From Carboxylicivirga agarovorans (GTDB lineage Bacteria; Bacteroidota; Bacteroidia; Bacteroidales; Marinilabiliaceae), in contig NZ_JBNGPA010000001.1 in assembly GCF_050589845.1 (NCBI RefSeq), positions 62,001-126,000 of the forward strand: a DNA stretch of 64,000 nucleotides. The letters are read 5' to 3'. The translations under genes were made by a program, and so were the position numbers. Positions 50,101 through 58,483 of this stretch are shown here, in pieces; positions within the stretch are counted from its first letter, which is position 1; the number at the start of each line of letters is the position of its first letter. Under the pieces are notes generated by a model, which ran no database searches, was not told the DNA's origin, and saw nothing but the letters and a program-made list of their open reading frames with translations.

Positions 50101-52987
50101 GCCCCAATTGTGTAGTGCCAATATATACCGAACCATAATCATAAGACGGATTACCAAGACTTAACCAGTCAAAGGTAAGGTTAGCTGTATGTAAATCTGA
50201 CAAGTCTACTGTTACAGACAGGGTGGCCGAATAGGTTCCTCCCGACTCAGCATATCCTGCAGTTGTACCATCAGCCGTTATATAGCCTGAACGAAGTCCA
50301 GTGGACACAACATCGGCACCTCCCAATAACCATGATGCTGAGCTGACATCTGAGTAAGTTGAAGACCATTCAGGATAAGCATCAGAGTTATCTTCCCAAT
50401 CTTCAAATAATACCGACACTTTTGCAGGAGTATTAGCACTTGCCTCAATTCCCGACGAATAAATACCATTTCGTGATGAAAAGGCTTTATAATAATATAC
50501 CGACCCATAATTGAGCGGTGAATGCACATAACTTAATAAGTCACCAATGAACAGCACTGTGCCACCTCCGGGTATAACATCACCCTCATCATATATCACA
50601 CCTTCTTCCGGAGTACCAAAAGTTCCGTCGCCTGACCACACTACAAGCACCTCATCACCGTGTATATTCTTTTCCCAATTCAAATTATTAAACAAATCAT
50701 TGGGATTTGTTGCTGTAAAAGCATCGGGATTAGCTATAGTACCAGATATTTTTACGTTATCAACACAAAAGCCCGGATTCTGTGAAGAGCCTGATGTATT
50801 ATTATACCATCTGAATCGTATGGTTTTTATTCCATTATAATTTGCATTTGTTCCATCTAATGTCACCGATTCGGATTGCCATGTGGTTTGATCGTAATAA
50901 CGTCTTGAATTATAGGTATCTGTTGAACCATTAATTTGTACATCCTCAATATAAACACGACCGGAATTATTATAGCTTCCATTAGATTTCCAATCAAAGC
51001 TCAGTGTTATTGTTTCATAATTTCTTAAATCAGCTTCTAATTCAAGGTAGGTATCTGAATATATAGAATTATTATAGCCAGCAGTAATGCCAAGATCATT
51101 TGATATATATGCCGACTGTGTTCCTCCATTAGCTTCAGCTTTACCCCTTACCCATTCATTGTCAGCTCCACTGTTAAACTCCCAAACACTAATATCATTT
51201 TCAAAGCCATCTTCAAATGGCAATGAAACCGGAAGTTTTACTGTCGTTGACAGAGTAGATGAATAAATATCATTTTTTACTGACCAGATGGAGTAGTTTA
51301 ATTCATCGGTGAAAGCACCCGAATGCTCAAATGAATTTGCTGAGCCAATATAAATCACCTGCCCTCCTCCATCTAAATAATCACCAACCGAATAACTTGT
51401 CCCACTTTGCGGACGGCCTATTGAACCAAATGTAGAATATGCAATGATAACATTATCATTATCAACACTTTTTGTCCAGTCCAAATTAACCTGTGAGGTT
51501 GATTCTGCCACGCCTGTAAAACTCTGAGGGCGCGCCACTTCACTACCTGTTATCCTAACCTCATCAATACATAAGGCCGGATCCTGACCTGCACTCCAAT
51601 CGAAATAAAACCAAAATCCCAACTCAAAAGAAGCATTTAAATAGTCAGTAATATCAATGACCTTTTCTTTCCAAACTTCTTGCCCTGACAGCTCTAAATC
51701 GCCTGTTAAGGTCGTGTTTGTTTGGTTATCATATACAATACCTCCATCATACCCTGGTTCTGAGACGCCCTTCCAATAAAAAGTCAGTTCCAGGCTTTTA
51801 AAAGAACTATATTCAGACGAAGACAGGTCAATAGTTTTCTCAAAACCAACCCATCCTGTGCTTCCTGTATTTTCATTATAACCGGCTACGGTCCCATCAT
51901 CTGAAACATATGCCGAACTGGCGCCCATATATGCTTCCGATGAACCAATTACCCAGGTATTACCCCTACTTGATGTTATTGTCCAGGCATTGGTGTTTCC
52001 GCTTTCAAAGTCTTCATAAAAAGGTGTTGAAGACGAAAGCATATCTACAGTCAGTTTAACTGCCCGTGAATAATCACCGGAACTGTTAACCGACCAAATG
52101 GTAAAGTAATTGTCTATTCCTTCCGTTATACTAACTCCGGTTTGAGGAGAAACGGATCCCACATAAACAACTGTAGCTCCGTCAATATTATCACCTATTG
52201 AGTAGGTAGTGGCATCGACCGGGTTAATGGTCAAATCACTTGTGGCTATTGTGATAAGCACGTCATCTCCGTCTGCATTGGCTGTCCAGCTAAGATCAAC
52301 ATTAACATCTGATAGGTTTGCGTAAGTAAAGTTTGTTGGTTCATCAACACTACTTATTAATCCAACCTGTTGAACTGCATCGTTAAGTGAAGTATTTCCC
52401 GACTCATTGTTAACAAAATCTGTTTCATCACCAGTTGTAACTCCCATCCAACCAGGAATGCTGATGGTTGCATCAGGGTCCAAAACATAGATATCTCCAG
52501 ATGCACTACTTCCTCCTGTCATGGTAATATTTCCTCCTACCACAACATTACCAGAGCTGCGTATTGATGTATTTCTCAGATATGCATCTCCTTTAACAAC
52601 AATATTGCCGGCTAAACGTGTGGCACCACCCCCGTAATTATAAAAATCGCCATGCACTATAAGTGTCGCCCCATTTTGTACTCTTAATTCCTGACTGGCA
52701 TATAAGTTTCCAAATATCTCAACGACAGAACCGCTAATAAATCGGTCCCTTGACCATCCGGAATGAGTATAATCTCCATTCACTGTAAAATTCCCATTAA
52801 CGGTTCCGTCTGCTGCTGATGTAAAATTACCTGCTGTACTTACTGAAGTACCAGCAGCAATCGACCATCTTGCATTTACACTTGTTCCCCCGGGTATAAC
52901 AACCCCATCCGAATATGGATTAACCTGCGCTTTTACTCCTGCCCCCAACAGAAGTAAAAGCGTTAAGACAATGTAATTGTATTTCAT
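47117..52987 (-). CDS. T9SS-secreted modular surface protein, about 1956 residues
   Basis: Start at the ATG 52987, which opens the signal peptide (KYNYIVLTLLLLLGAGVKAQ); the frame extends 12 codons further. Residues about 30-215 are short beta-strand repeats. Three tandem units follow (about 225-490, 490-745, 750-1050), each with an FN3-like part containing GDDVLI/GDEVLV-type strands and a MAM-like jelly-roll part (WVIGSSEAYMGASSAYVSDD). Next come a beta-sandwich segment and a GEVED domain (about 1285-1423, WVDWNGNESF, MRVRFSQR, NGEVEDYSV). Residues about 1427-1956 are the shared C-terminal module and T9SS sorting domain ending KVFVK. Likely a cell-surface adhesin or matrix protein. Confidence 0.85.
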   Translation of the reverse strand: MKYNYIVLTLLLLLGAGVKAQVNPYSDGVVIPGGTSVNARWSIAAGTSVSTAGNFTSAADGTVNGNFTVNGDYTHSGWSRDRFISGSVVEIFGNLYASQELRVQNGATLIVHGDFYNYGGGATRLAGNIVVKGDAYLRNTSIRSSGNVVVGGNITMTGGSSASGDIYVLDPDATISIPGWMGVTTGDETDFVNNESGNTSLNDAVQQVGLISSVDEPTNFTYANLSDVNVDLSWTANADGDDVLITIATSDLTINPVDATTYSIGDNIDGATVVYVGSVSPQTGVSITEGIDNYFTIWSVNSSGDYSRAVKLTVDMLSSSTPFYEDFESGNTNAWTITSSRGNTWVIGSSEAYMGASSAYVSDDGTVAGYNENTGSTGWVGFEKTIDLSSSEYSSFKSLELTFYWKGVSEPGYDGGIVYDNQTNTTLTGDLELSGQEVWKEKVIDITDYLNASFELGFWFYFDWSAGQDPALCIDEVRITGSEVARPQSFTGVAESTSQVNLDWTKSVDNDNVIIAYSTFGSIGRPQSGTSYSVGDYLDGGGQVIYIGSANSFEHSGAFTDELNYSIWSVKNDIYSSTLSTTVKLPVSLPFEDGFENDISVWEFNSGADNEWVRGKAEANGGTQSAYISNDLGITAGYNNSIYSDTYLELEADLRNYETITLSFDWKSNGSYNNSGRVYIEDVQINGSTDTYNSRRYYDQTTWQSESVTLDGTNANYNGIKTIRFRWYNNTSGSSQNPGFCVDNVKISGTIANPDAFTATNPNDLFNNLNWEKNIHGDEVLVVWSGDGTFGTPEEGVIYDEGDVIPGGGTVLFIGDLLSYVHSPLNYGSVYYYKAFSSRNGIYSSGIEASANTPAKVSVLFEDWEDNSDAYPEWSSTYSDVSSASWLLGGADVVSTGLRSGYITADGTTAGYAESGGTYSATLSVTVDLSDLHTANLTFDWLSLGNPSYDYGSVYIGTTQLGQEYSGEGTNWSKESISLDAYVGSVQTIEFRWNSTGSAYYSPAFCIDNIEIGGIYEPTSTISNGLKVSASVSSVSNTIADAVEVFSFELTDKPSQYSDITRVQQLLLSKGTANTISDWSSVIEGARLFGPDLDAAGLDGVISSSGITFTATDMILLENENVAETYSLKIWLKTDLNTNGIIDGDAFDFVLAGKNMVTGLGDDFIKLNEVTSGAITIAVVATELRFTQQPSANATINSVLGQIPEVAATDLNGNVDVDFSTAIVMGNDDGASGSVGMINEAVTPVKGVASFVNLAFTETGVVTLSAISGSWTSDVSNSVTISNYCQPTNNSADRYISNVIIESINNASGDNGGYAEFLDQVGALAKGETYNISIGVRNNTGTGYAIVWVDWNGNESFESSESFSVGNTSNTGTRVISGQIVVPADATSGITRMRVRFSQRSSTSNPCNDSNGEVEDYSVNVASEGWLGQNTNWNVSSNWSTGSVPDGTTDIYIPEHPLYNDAFPIINGTALMKDLEISNNASLTVRAGSLVTINGAITNNGDLIIENTNAQPASVITNPAKTITGDVRVRWTYAPLHWWFTGHSISNPAISTYTNIPVNDNTNKYALYEYSDAGKLIRTSGFNTDPLSGERIRGYQFKTIKPVTLEHVGQLNNEASYSKDVQDGWQIIANPYPAYYQLPEVADNTGDFGATEGTAYVSNSATNASKYFDTYNVFAGIASPRSFDGVIAPNQAFYIKTAAGQYGTGATITMDANNLSNAGSKPTLKSGKSDDNVIRLHLRNEFDLSDEAVIALFPDGEKGITNRDSEQRMYSGTNYSYIYSIVEGTKLVINVLPDELVNYKQALGVQAKKGKQYLKITGIEALKVDYKIVLEDKQEETLTTMSSSVTYEFEAEEGIDHERFVLHFKDKGIDIPTDIGDVDDVKGIGIYVQDHSTLTIACEWGVKDKTVEVYDLTGSLIINEVFKGEFYKEELNVKPGVYIVKVNGGQHSYQQKVFVK

Positions 52988-53040
52988 TTTTTTCGTTGTG
53001 TGAGTTCCCTTGGTTCGAATCAAAACATTCGACCAATTGG

Positions 53041-53071
53041 TTTGTACGTTTTAAAATGTAAATGTTACATT
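53041..53071 (-). promoter_or_regulatory. Upstream elements of the second T9SS gene: CGTACAAA and an inverted repeat
   Basis: On the minus strand CGTACAAA (53041-53048) lies 54-61 bases before the ATG. Next to it AATGTAA-ATG-TTACATT (53055-53071) is a 7-base inverted repeat resembling a dimeric regulator site. CGTACAAA also occurs upstream of the third T9SS gene. Confidence 0.45.
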
Positions 53072-53348
53072 TATTCTAACAATTAACATCTTTTAAGTAC
53101 CTGATGTATTAAATCGGCCGCAAAGAAAGCCATCTTAGAAGTAAATAACCAACTTTTTATGATAATTACCCCAAAAAAATTGATGAAAAAAGGGACTAAC
53201 TGTTGTTGTGCATGCTAATAGTTCATGACCATGAATAATGGTATGAAATGTGATGCTTTCCTATTTTTCTATACTCTTTGGATGACTGACGAAAATCGTC
53301 TATGGTAATCCGATAAATGAGAAGCTAAACCTGTTTTATTAATGGCAA
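53072..53348. other. Intergenic stretch between two T9SS genes
   Basis: About 280 bases without a gene, repeat or clear hairpin that I can support. Confidence 0.3.
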
Positions 53349-53377
53349 TAAAAAAGCCTCCCTAAAAAAGGAGGCTT
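53349..53377 (-). terminator. Terminator of the third T9SS gene
   Basis: AAGCCTCC (53354-53361) pairs with GGAGGCTT (53370-53377); the minus strand continues into six T. Confidence 0.85.
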
Positions 53378-53400
53378 AAATACTATCTATGACAGGATAA

Positions 53401-55569
53401 TTATTTTATAAATACTTTTTGCTGACTGGCCTTATTTCCACCACTTACTTTCACAATGTAAACACCGGCATTGACATTTAAGTCTTTTGAGAACCTGCGA
53501 CCTGTGAAACTATCGGACATTACCAATGAACCAGACAAGGTATAAACATCAATTCTTTTCTCATTGACATTCCATTCATTGCTAACCATTAAAGTTGAAC
53601 CATTTTGTATGTAAATGACCATATCATTATCATTTACATCATCGATATCAGTTGGCACTTCTGTTTTTGGAGTAACATTAAAATGCAAAACAAAGCGTGA
53701 ATGATCTTCTCCTGCAGCAGCAGTAAACTCATAAACCGTAGAGCTGCTCATTGGTGTCAGATTACCATTTGCCTTATCTTCCAGCACTACTTCATATTCT
53801 TCAGTAAGGTTATCAAGACCAACTATTTTCAACGACTGCTTTCCTTCAACAGCCTTAATACCAATTGCCTGACCATGATTGGAAGTCAATTGTGGCAAAA
53901 CGTTAATTACTGCCTTTTTCTCATCAACCATTGAATAAATAAATGAGTAATCCGTTCCACTTTGCATTAACTGTTGGGAGTCAAATTTATTCATCTCAAA
54001 GGAGCCATTCTCTCTGAGTGCAATAACCGCCTCATCTGTTAAACCAAAGTCATTACTAAGCTTTAATCTTAATACGTCAGTTTCAACAGGCTTTGCTGTC
54101 GACTTTAATGAAACACCTGTCGCATGTACCCTGTTCGAGGCACTCATATACAATTTATCTCCAGCACCTGCACTTGCAGCAGTTTTGATGTAAAATGCCT
54201 GTCCCGGTGCAATAATTCCATCGAAAGAAGTTGATCCAAGACCACTGAATACATTAAACGCTTCAAAGCTTTTACCAGCATTTGTATCCGAATTGGAAAC
54301 GTACACTGTACCATCTGTACTTGCAAAATCGCCTGTTCCATCCTCATTAACAGGTAGTTGGTAGTGCGATGGATAAGGATTGGCCACTATTTGCCACCCT
54401 GTTTGCAGTGTTCTGCCATAAACATCACTGTTATTAACAAGACCTGTATGAGACAAGGTTACCTGACTCACAGCCTTGAATTGATATCCGCGAAGTATAT
54501 CTTCGGAATCAACCGTAGAAGTAAATTCAAAACCGGCGTCATCTGCCAGATTAACCAGACCGCTGCTTTGATAATCATACAACGCGTATTCTGTACCTCC
54601 TGATTCAACATCTCTGTATACCTGCATGGATGGATTATAAATCGGATGTCCCATAAACCACCAGTGCAAGGCACCTAAAGTCCATGTGAAAGTAATATCA
54701 CCGGTTACAGTACCTTTAAAAATGACAGATGAAGGAGTTCCATCAGAATTAGATACAACTAAATTCCCATTGGTGGTAATATCATTTAAAAAGGTTACTC
54801 TTGCCCCTTCTTCAATTAATAAACTACCAGTTGTTATAGTAACGGCTGCGATCTTCACCTCACCCATCGAAGAGGTGATCTTGGCATCTGAACCATTTGT
54901 AATCTTATCTATAACAATTCTACTAAAATCTGTTGGTTGATTGCCATCCAACCAGTTCGTCGCTTCCGTCCATACATCACTTGTTCCTCCCTGCCATGTA
55001 ACAGGCGGGATCAGTGTAGGATCATCAACATTCTCAATCAGATCTTCAATAACATCATCAGACAGAACAGGTGGGTCTGCGGTAATCAAATCACCTAAAT
55101 CACCTAAATCACCACCATCGCCAACTAAACCACCTCCGTCATTAGGGTCACTTAGGAATACTGTTCCTTCATTGGTCTCCTTATTTCCACCAATATCATA
55201 GCTTCCACCAACAACAAGAACCCCTGTTGCTTCAATCGTATTGTCCTCACTATTACCACTACTCTGAATGTTCAGGCTTCCTGTTACAACAAGAGTTCCA
55301 TTAACAGTCAATTTCGCAGCTCCATTTGTAATTATATCAAGATCACCTGCTACAAAAAGGTATGACCCCGCATCGATGGTCACAGATTCTGTTGTAACAC
55401 TACCATTAATCTTAATGTCACTATTACCACTAAGAGTAATTGATGCAGTGTTTCCTCCATCGTATTCTGCAGTTACCCCACTAACATTCAATGGATCAGG
55501 TAATACTTGTGCACTTGCATTAAAAAGCACACAAAACATAACTAGCAAAACTGTGTAAAAATATCTCAT
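53401..55569 (-). CDS. T9SS-secreted surface protein, about 722 residues
   Basis: Start at the ATG 55569 opening the signal peptide (RYFYTVLLVMFCVLFNASAQ). Residues about 25-150 are beta strands (for example SIT-type repeats with VTIDAGSYLFVAGDLDI). A low-complexity linker with GDLGDLGDL follows (DNA repeat of nine bases near 55090-55115). Residues about 191-722 are the module shared with the two larger neighbours: TWQGGTSDVWTEATNW, LHWWFMGHPIYNPSMQVYRD, GWQIVANPYPSHYQLP, YSFIYSMVDEKKAVINVLP and the sorting domain (GVYIVKVSGGNKASQQKVFIK). It is the shortest member and thus shows what the shared module is without long repeats. Surface attachment is inferred; no enzyme motif is present. Confidence 0.85.
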   Translation of the reverse strand: MRYFYTVLLVMFCVLFNASAQVLPDPLNVSGVTAEYDGGNTASITLSGNSDIKINGSVTTESVTIDAGSYLFVAGDLDIITNGAAKLTVNGTLVVTGSLNIQSSGNSEDNTIEATGVLVVGGSYDIGGNKETNEGTVFLSDPNDGGGLVGDGGDLGDLGDLITADPPVLSDDVIEDLIENVDDPTLIPPVTWQGGTSDVWTEATNWLDGNQPTDFSRIVIDKITNGSDAKITSSMGEVKIAAVTITTGSLLIEEGARVTFLNDITTNGNLVVSNSDGTPSSVIFKGTVTGDITFTWTLGALHWWFMGHPIYNPSMQVYRDVESGGTEYALYDYQSSGLVNLADDAGFEFTSTVDSEDILRGYQFKAVSQVTLSHTGLVNNSDVYGRTLQTGWQIVANPYPSHYQLPVNEDGTGDFASTDGTVYVSNSDTNAGKSFEAFNVFSGLGSTSFDGIIAPGQAFYIKTAASAGAGDKLYMSASNRVHATGVSLKSTAKPVETDVLRLKLSNDFGLTDEAVIALRENGSFEMNKFDSQQLMQSGTDYSFIYSMVDEKKAVINVLPQLTSNHGQAIGIKAVEGKQSLKIVGLDNLTEEYEVVLEDKANGNLTPMSSSTVYEFTAAAGEDHSRFVLHFNVTPKTEVPTDIDDVNDNDMVIYIQNGSTLMVSNEWNVNEKRIDVYTLSGSLVMSDSFTGRRFSKDLNVNAGVYIVKVSGGNKASQQKVFIK

Positions 55570-55883
55570 ATCCAATTATTTTTCTCGCATCAGGCTGTAT
55601 TCACTTTAAATAAGCCATATTCGTAACTTATACGTACAAAGTACAAATGGTTACAACTATATTTTTTGTACGAAAGCACTCTGCAAAAGTAATATAATAT
55701 TGTATTAATGAATTAAATTCTTTGATGATTAAACCTTTTTAAGAGACGAATACAACACTTACCCTCAATACGTTATTGTGCATTCCCGACAATAAAACAT
55801 TAATCAGAGAACCTCTCACACACTTAAGTATTATGATATTAAGCAATTGCACCTTTTCATGATCACCTAAATTTATTCAGCAC
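55570..55883 (-). promoter_or_regulatory. Upstream region of the third T9SS gene with facing CGTACAAA / TTTGTACG
   Basis: CGTACAAA (55633-55640) and TTTGTACG (55665-55672) face each other across 24 bases, about 64-103 bases before the ATG. The same octamer lies at a similar distance upstream of the second T9SS gene, so a common regulator is possible. The rest of the stretch shows nothing further. Confidence 0.45.
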
Positions 55884-55910
55884 AAAAAAAGCCCGTCATA
55901 AAACGGGCTT
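55884..55910 (-). terminator. Terminator of the MaoC-like gene
   Basis: AAGCCCGT (55889-55896) pairs with ACGGGCTT (55903-55910), loop CATAAA; the minus strand ends in a T-run. Confidence 0.85.
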
Positions 55911-55930
55911 CTCCTCTATAATGTTTTCTT

Positions 55931-57025
55931 CTATTCCACTTTTCTTAATGCTTTCCAATCGGCCACACAGCATATTTTTCCTTTTAGCGCCGGACATTTC
56001 TCTTCAAGAATACGCTCTACATCAGCAGGACGTTCCAGTCCATTGAAAAGTTCCAGTGGGAAATCTGCATCCGACAATTCAGGCTCCGTATCCACATTGC
56101 GCAATCCGAATGTTCGTACTTCAATTTCCTCGAAGCCTGGCATTATTTGCTTGTTACTTTTAATATAACTAAAGGCTCCAACCCTGTCTTCGGCTACTAC
56201 AGGCACCACATGAAAGGCTTTATCTACCTGCGGTAGCAATAATTGCCTGAACTCACGCCCTGAAATACCCAATACCATCGATAATACAATACCTCCTGAT
56301 ATAATAATCTCACCCGGTTTGTAACGCTGGTAATTAAAATGGATCGGGTGTGTGTTTTTAAAATAGGTGGCCCAAAACAGGTTTTCACTTTTTCCCACAG
56401 GCCTTACAAAGGGATGCAAGAGCAAATCGCCCTCATTGAAATCGTCAATTTTGTTTTCAATGGATATACCCCTTACACGAGCTAATATTTTCTCTTTAAA
56501 ATGGTGATTTTTCAATGAATCAGCCATGGTATTACCTGCTTCCTGTATAATATTGATTCGGGGAAACAAAGTAACACGTTCAAGGGTAAATACCGGCTCT
56601 CCCTTTTGATTGGATAACACATGCTCAGATACAACCGTTGAATAATTACCGTTTGAGGTATCCTTAACATCTTTAACCTTAATCACACATGAAAAAGTAT
56701 CTCCTGCAAAAGCAGGATTCAGGTACAAGGCATTACGAATTTCAAGATGCAGGAGGCTTGAGTGCGCAAAGTTTTCAACACCCAGGCTCAGCGTCAGGTT
56801 CATCAGGAATCCATAGGGTAAAAACATCTCATGAAAACCAAGAATCCCTGCAAACTCACGGCTATTCTCCGGGTATGAAGAGGTTGGCATCAGTCCGCTC
56901 CATAAACTATGAACCGACTCATCAACGGTGATATTAAAGTGACTAACTATTTCCTGACCTATGGATACGCGGTTAATATCCAAGCCATAATTCACTTTTC
57001 TGTTTGGTTTAATAAATCCTTGCAT
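55931..57025 (-). CDS. MaoC-like double-hotdog protein
   Basis: 364 residues with two hotdog halves. The first (about 20-170) contains the segment PENSREFAGILGFHEMFLPYGFLMNLTLSLGVEN and ends in FTLERVTLFPRI. The second (about 190-345) contains HPFVRPVGKSENLFWATYFKNTHPIHFNYQRYK, where the D/H pair of MaoC hydratases would sit; a His is present in PIHFN. Members of this type are annotated as MaoC-family dehydratases, some as mesaconyl- or methylfumaryl-CoA hydratases, but the substrate here is unknown. It is cytoplasmic. It has its own terminator and a 270-base upstream gap, so it is probably transcribed alone. Confidence 0.75.
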   Translation of the reverse strand: MQGFIKPNRKVNYGLDINRVSIGQEIVSHFNITVDESVHSLWSGLMPTSSYPENSREFAGILGFHEMFLPYGFLMNLTLSLGVENFAHSSLLHLEIRNALYLNPAFAGDTFSCVIKVKDVKDTSNGNYSTVVSEHVLSNQKGEPVFTLERVTLFPRINIIQEAGNTMADSLKNHHFKEKILARVRGISIENKIDDFNEGDLLLHPFVRPVGKSENLFWATYFKNTHPIHFNYQRYKPGEIIISGGIVLSMVLGISGREFRQLLLPQVDKAFHVVPVVAEDRVGAFSYIKSNKQIMPGFEEIEVRTFGLRNVDTEPELSDADFPLELFNGLERPADVERILEEKCPALKGKICCVADWKALRKVE

Positions 57026-57299
57026 GGTTAATTTGAATGAGTCACAAAAATAAAGCTTTTAATGGTAGAAATAATGCTCTATACAAGGGCAGTAGCAAGA
57101 AATTGACGCTCAACTTTCAATCATAACAACAAATTAGCCTTACTACTTTCAAATTTTCAGGTCATATCTTTTCATCCTTTGAGATAATAAGGAAAGATGT
57201 TTAAAAAAATCACATGCACTTACCTGCACTTATGTACAGCCTGTTATATTTTAAACGCATATCATCCGTTTTATTGAGTTTTATCACACCTTCTTCCAA
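57026..57299. other. Gap between the pilus-chaperone-like and MaoC-like genes
   Basis: About 270 A+T-rich bases, both neighbours on the minus strand. I see no clear terminator for the upstream gene and no gene. Confidence 0.3.
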
Positions 57300-58109
57300 C
57301 TACTTTATCTCAATTTCCAATTCTGCTCCGGTCAATTCGTTTTCATTACCATATTCAACAATTCCAAGGATACTATACTTACCACTTATCAAAGACGATG
57401 GTAAATGAAAGCTGATTGCACGATTAGCTCCAGGCAATACCGTAACAGGTGTGGTTTGAATATGTGATGATTCCCCTGTTTGAAGACTTACAACATCGAG
57501 GTATGAATTACAATCTAAAATGGTTTCACCTGTATTTTCTAGCTCCAGCACCAACTCCTGTTGATTATTGGCGTTGGCTCCCTTATGAAAAAAGCGTGTT
57601 ATACTGGCATCCTTATACAGGACTGCAGGAGACGTTTGGAAGATATGAATAAGCAAGCGGTTCAAGTGCCTGCTTTTTTCATTGGCAGAGATAGTATTAT
57701 CCGGTCTGTTACCATTAGATAGTAAAACATTGGCTACCGCCCAACGAACCCCATTTACAGAAGGTCGATCGGGCAGCTGCAAGGTGATTTCCACATCGCG
57801 CATGGCACCAGGTGCCAGTTCGATTAATGCCGGTGACGCTGAAAGCCATTGGGCACATCCATGCTTGTAATCACTATCTTTTATAAGCTGGGTTTTTCCC
57901 TTATTGCCTTCGGAGCAAAAGTTGTTAAAAGTAATTGTAAATGTTTGAGTAACGCTGCCATTATTAGTGATTCGAATGCGTTGACTTTTAAATCCGCCAG
58001 GCGCTTCATTAAAACTTAAACGAGATGGAGAGACTGAAACGTTTTGTGCATTCAAATTCACTAATCCATACAGGCAAACACACTGTATTAATAATACAAG
58101 CTTTCTCAT
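57300..58109 (-). CDS. Exported pilus-assembly-chaperone-like protein
   Basis: 269 residues from the ATG at 58109, with signal peptide (RKLVLLIQCVCLYGLVNLNAQ). NVSVSPSRLSFNEAPGGFKSQRIRITNNGSVTQTFTITF is an immunoglobulin-like start close to PapD-type chaperones, and residues about 185-265 form a second domain with SGKYSILGIVEYGNENE. Two Cys (FCSEG and HGCAQW) may pair. Real PapD-type chaperones have paired conserved Arg and Lys at the cleft, which I cannot place with confidence. No usher or pilin gene is adjacent. Similar proteins occur alone near surface-protein genes in Bacteroidota, so it may be a periplasmic structural or chaperone-like protein of unknown client. Confidence 0.65.
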   Translation of the reverse strand: MRKLVLLIQCVCLYGLVNLNAQNVSVSPSRLSFNEAPGGFKSQRIRITNNGSVTQTFTITFNNFCSEGNKGKTQLIKDSDYKHGCAQWLSASPALIELAPGAMRDVEITLQLPDRPSVNGVRWAVANVLLSNGNRPDNTISANEKSRHLNRLLIHIFQTSPAVLYKDASITRFFHKGANANNQQELVLELENTGETILDCNSYLDVVSLQTGESSHIQTTPVTVLPGANRAISFHLPSSLISGKYSILGIVEYGNENELTGAELEIEIK

Positions 58110-58483
58110 GTGCAAATGACTTTATCCAACTACCCTTTTTTTGCTCAGGTAACATACTGCCAATTGGGGGCTGCAGCTAATTGAGACTTTTATTAATTGA
58201 TTTCAAAGACGTCAGACTCCCCTCCTGCTCCTGCACAACCGGCAAAGGAAACGCATTATCAACAGCCTTGGTAATTGGCTAATCTTTAACATGAAAAGTG
58301 GTTGTTTTCCATATGCAGATACATGAATCCGCTTCAGCAATTTCTTCGCTCTGTTCTTCTTACCTACGTCATTTACACATACTCCTGTAATCACCGAATG
58401 GTTTCAAAAAATGTGATATTTAAACGGTTGCCTTCCTTTTTTTTTAGTAACCCTTTTTAAACTAATGAACTGAATGACTGTCG
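58110..58483. other. Intergenic region between chaperone-like gene and amrS
   Basis: 374 bases. A 60-codon minus-strand frame (58212-58394) is basic, lacks a domain and has no supporting start context, so I do not call it. No clear terminator was found; a T-rich run precedes 58450. Confidence 0.3.

Noticed and set aside
36616..55558. Many long frames antisense to the three T9SS genes (for example 37247-37567, 49494-49943, 55268-55558)
   Set aside because: They mirror the Thr/Ser/Asn-rich codon pattern of the real genes, have no domains or start signals and lie wholly within intact frames.
58212..58394. 60-codon minus-strand frame before amrS
   Set aside because: Very basic, no domain, no start context; probably chance.
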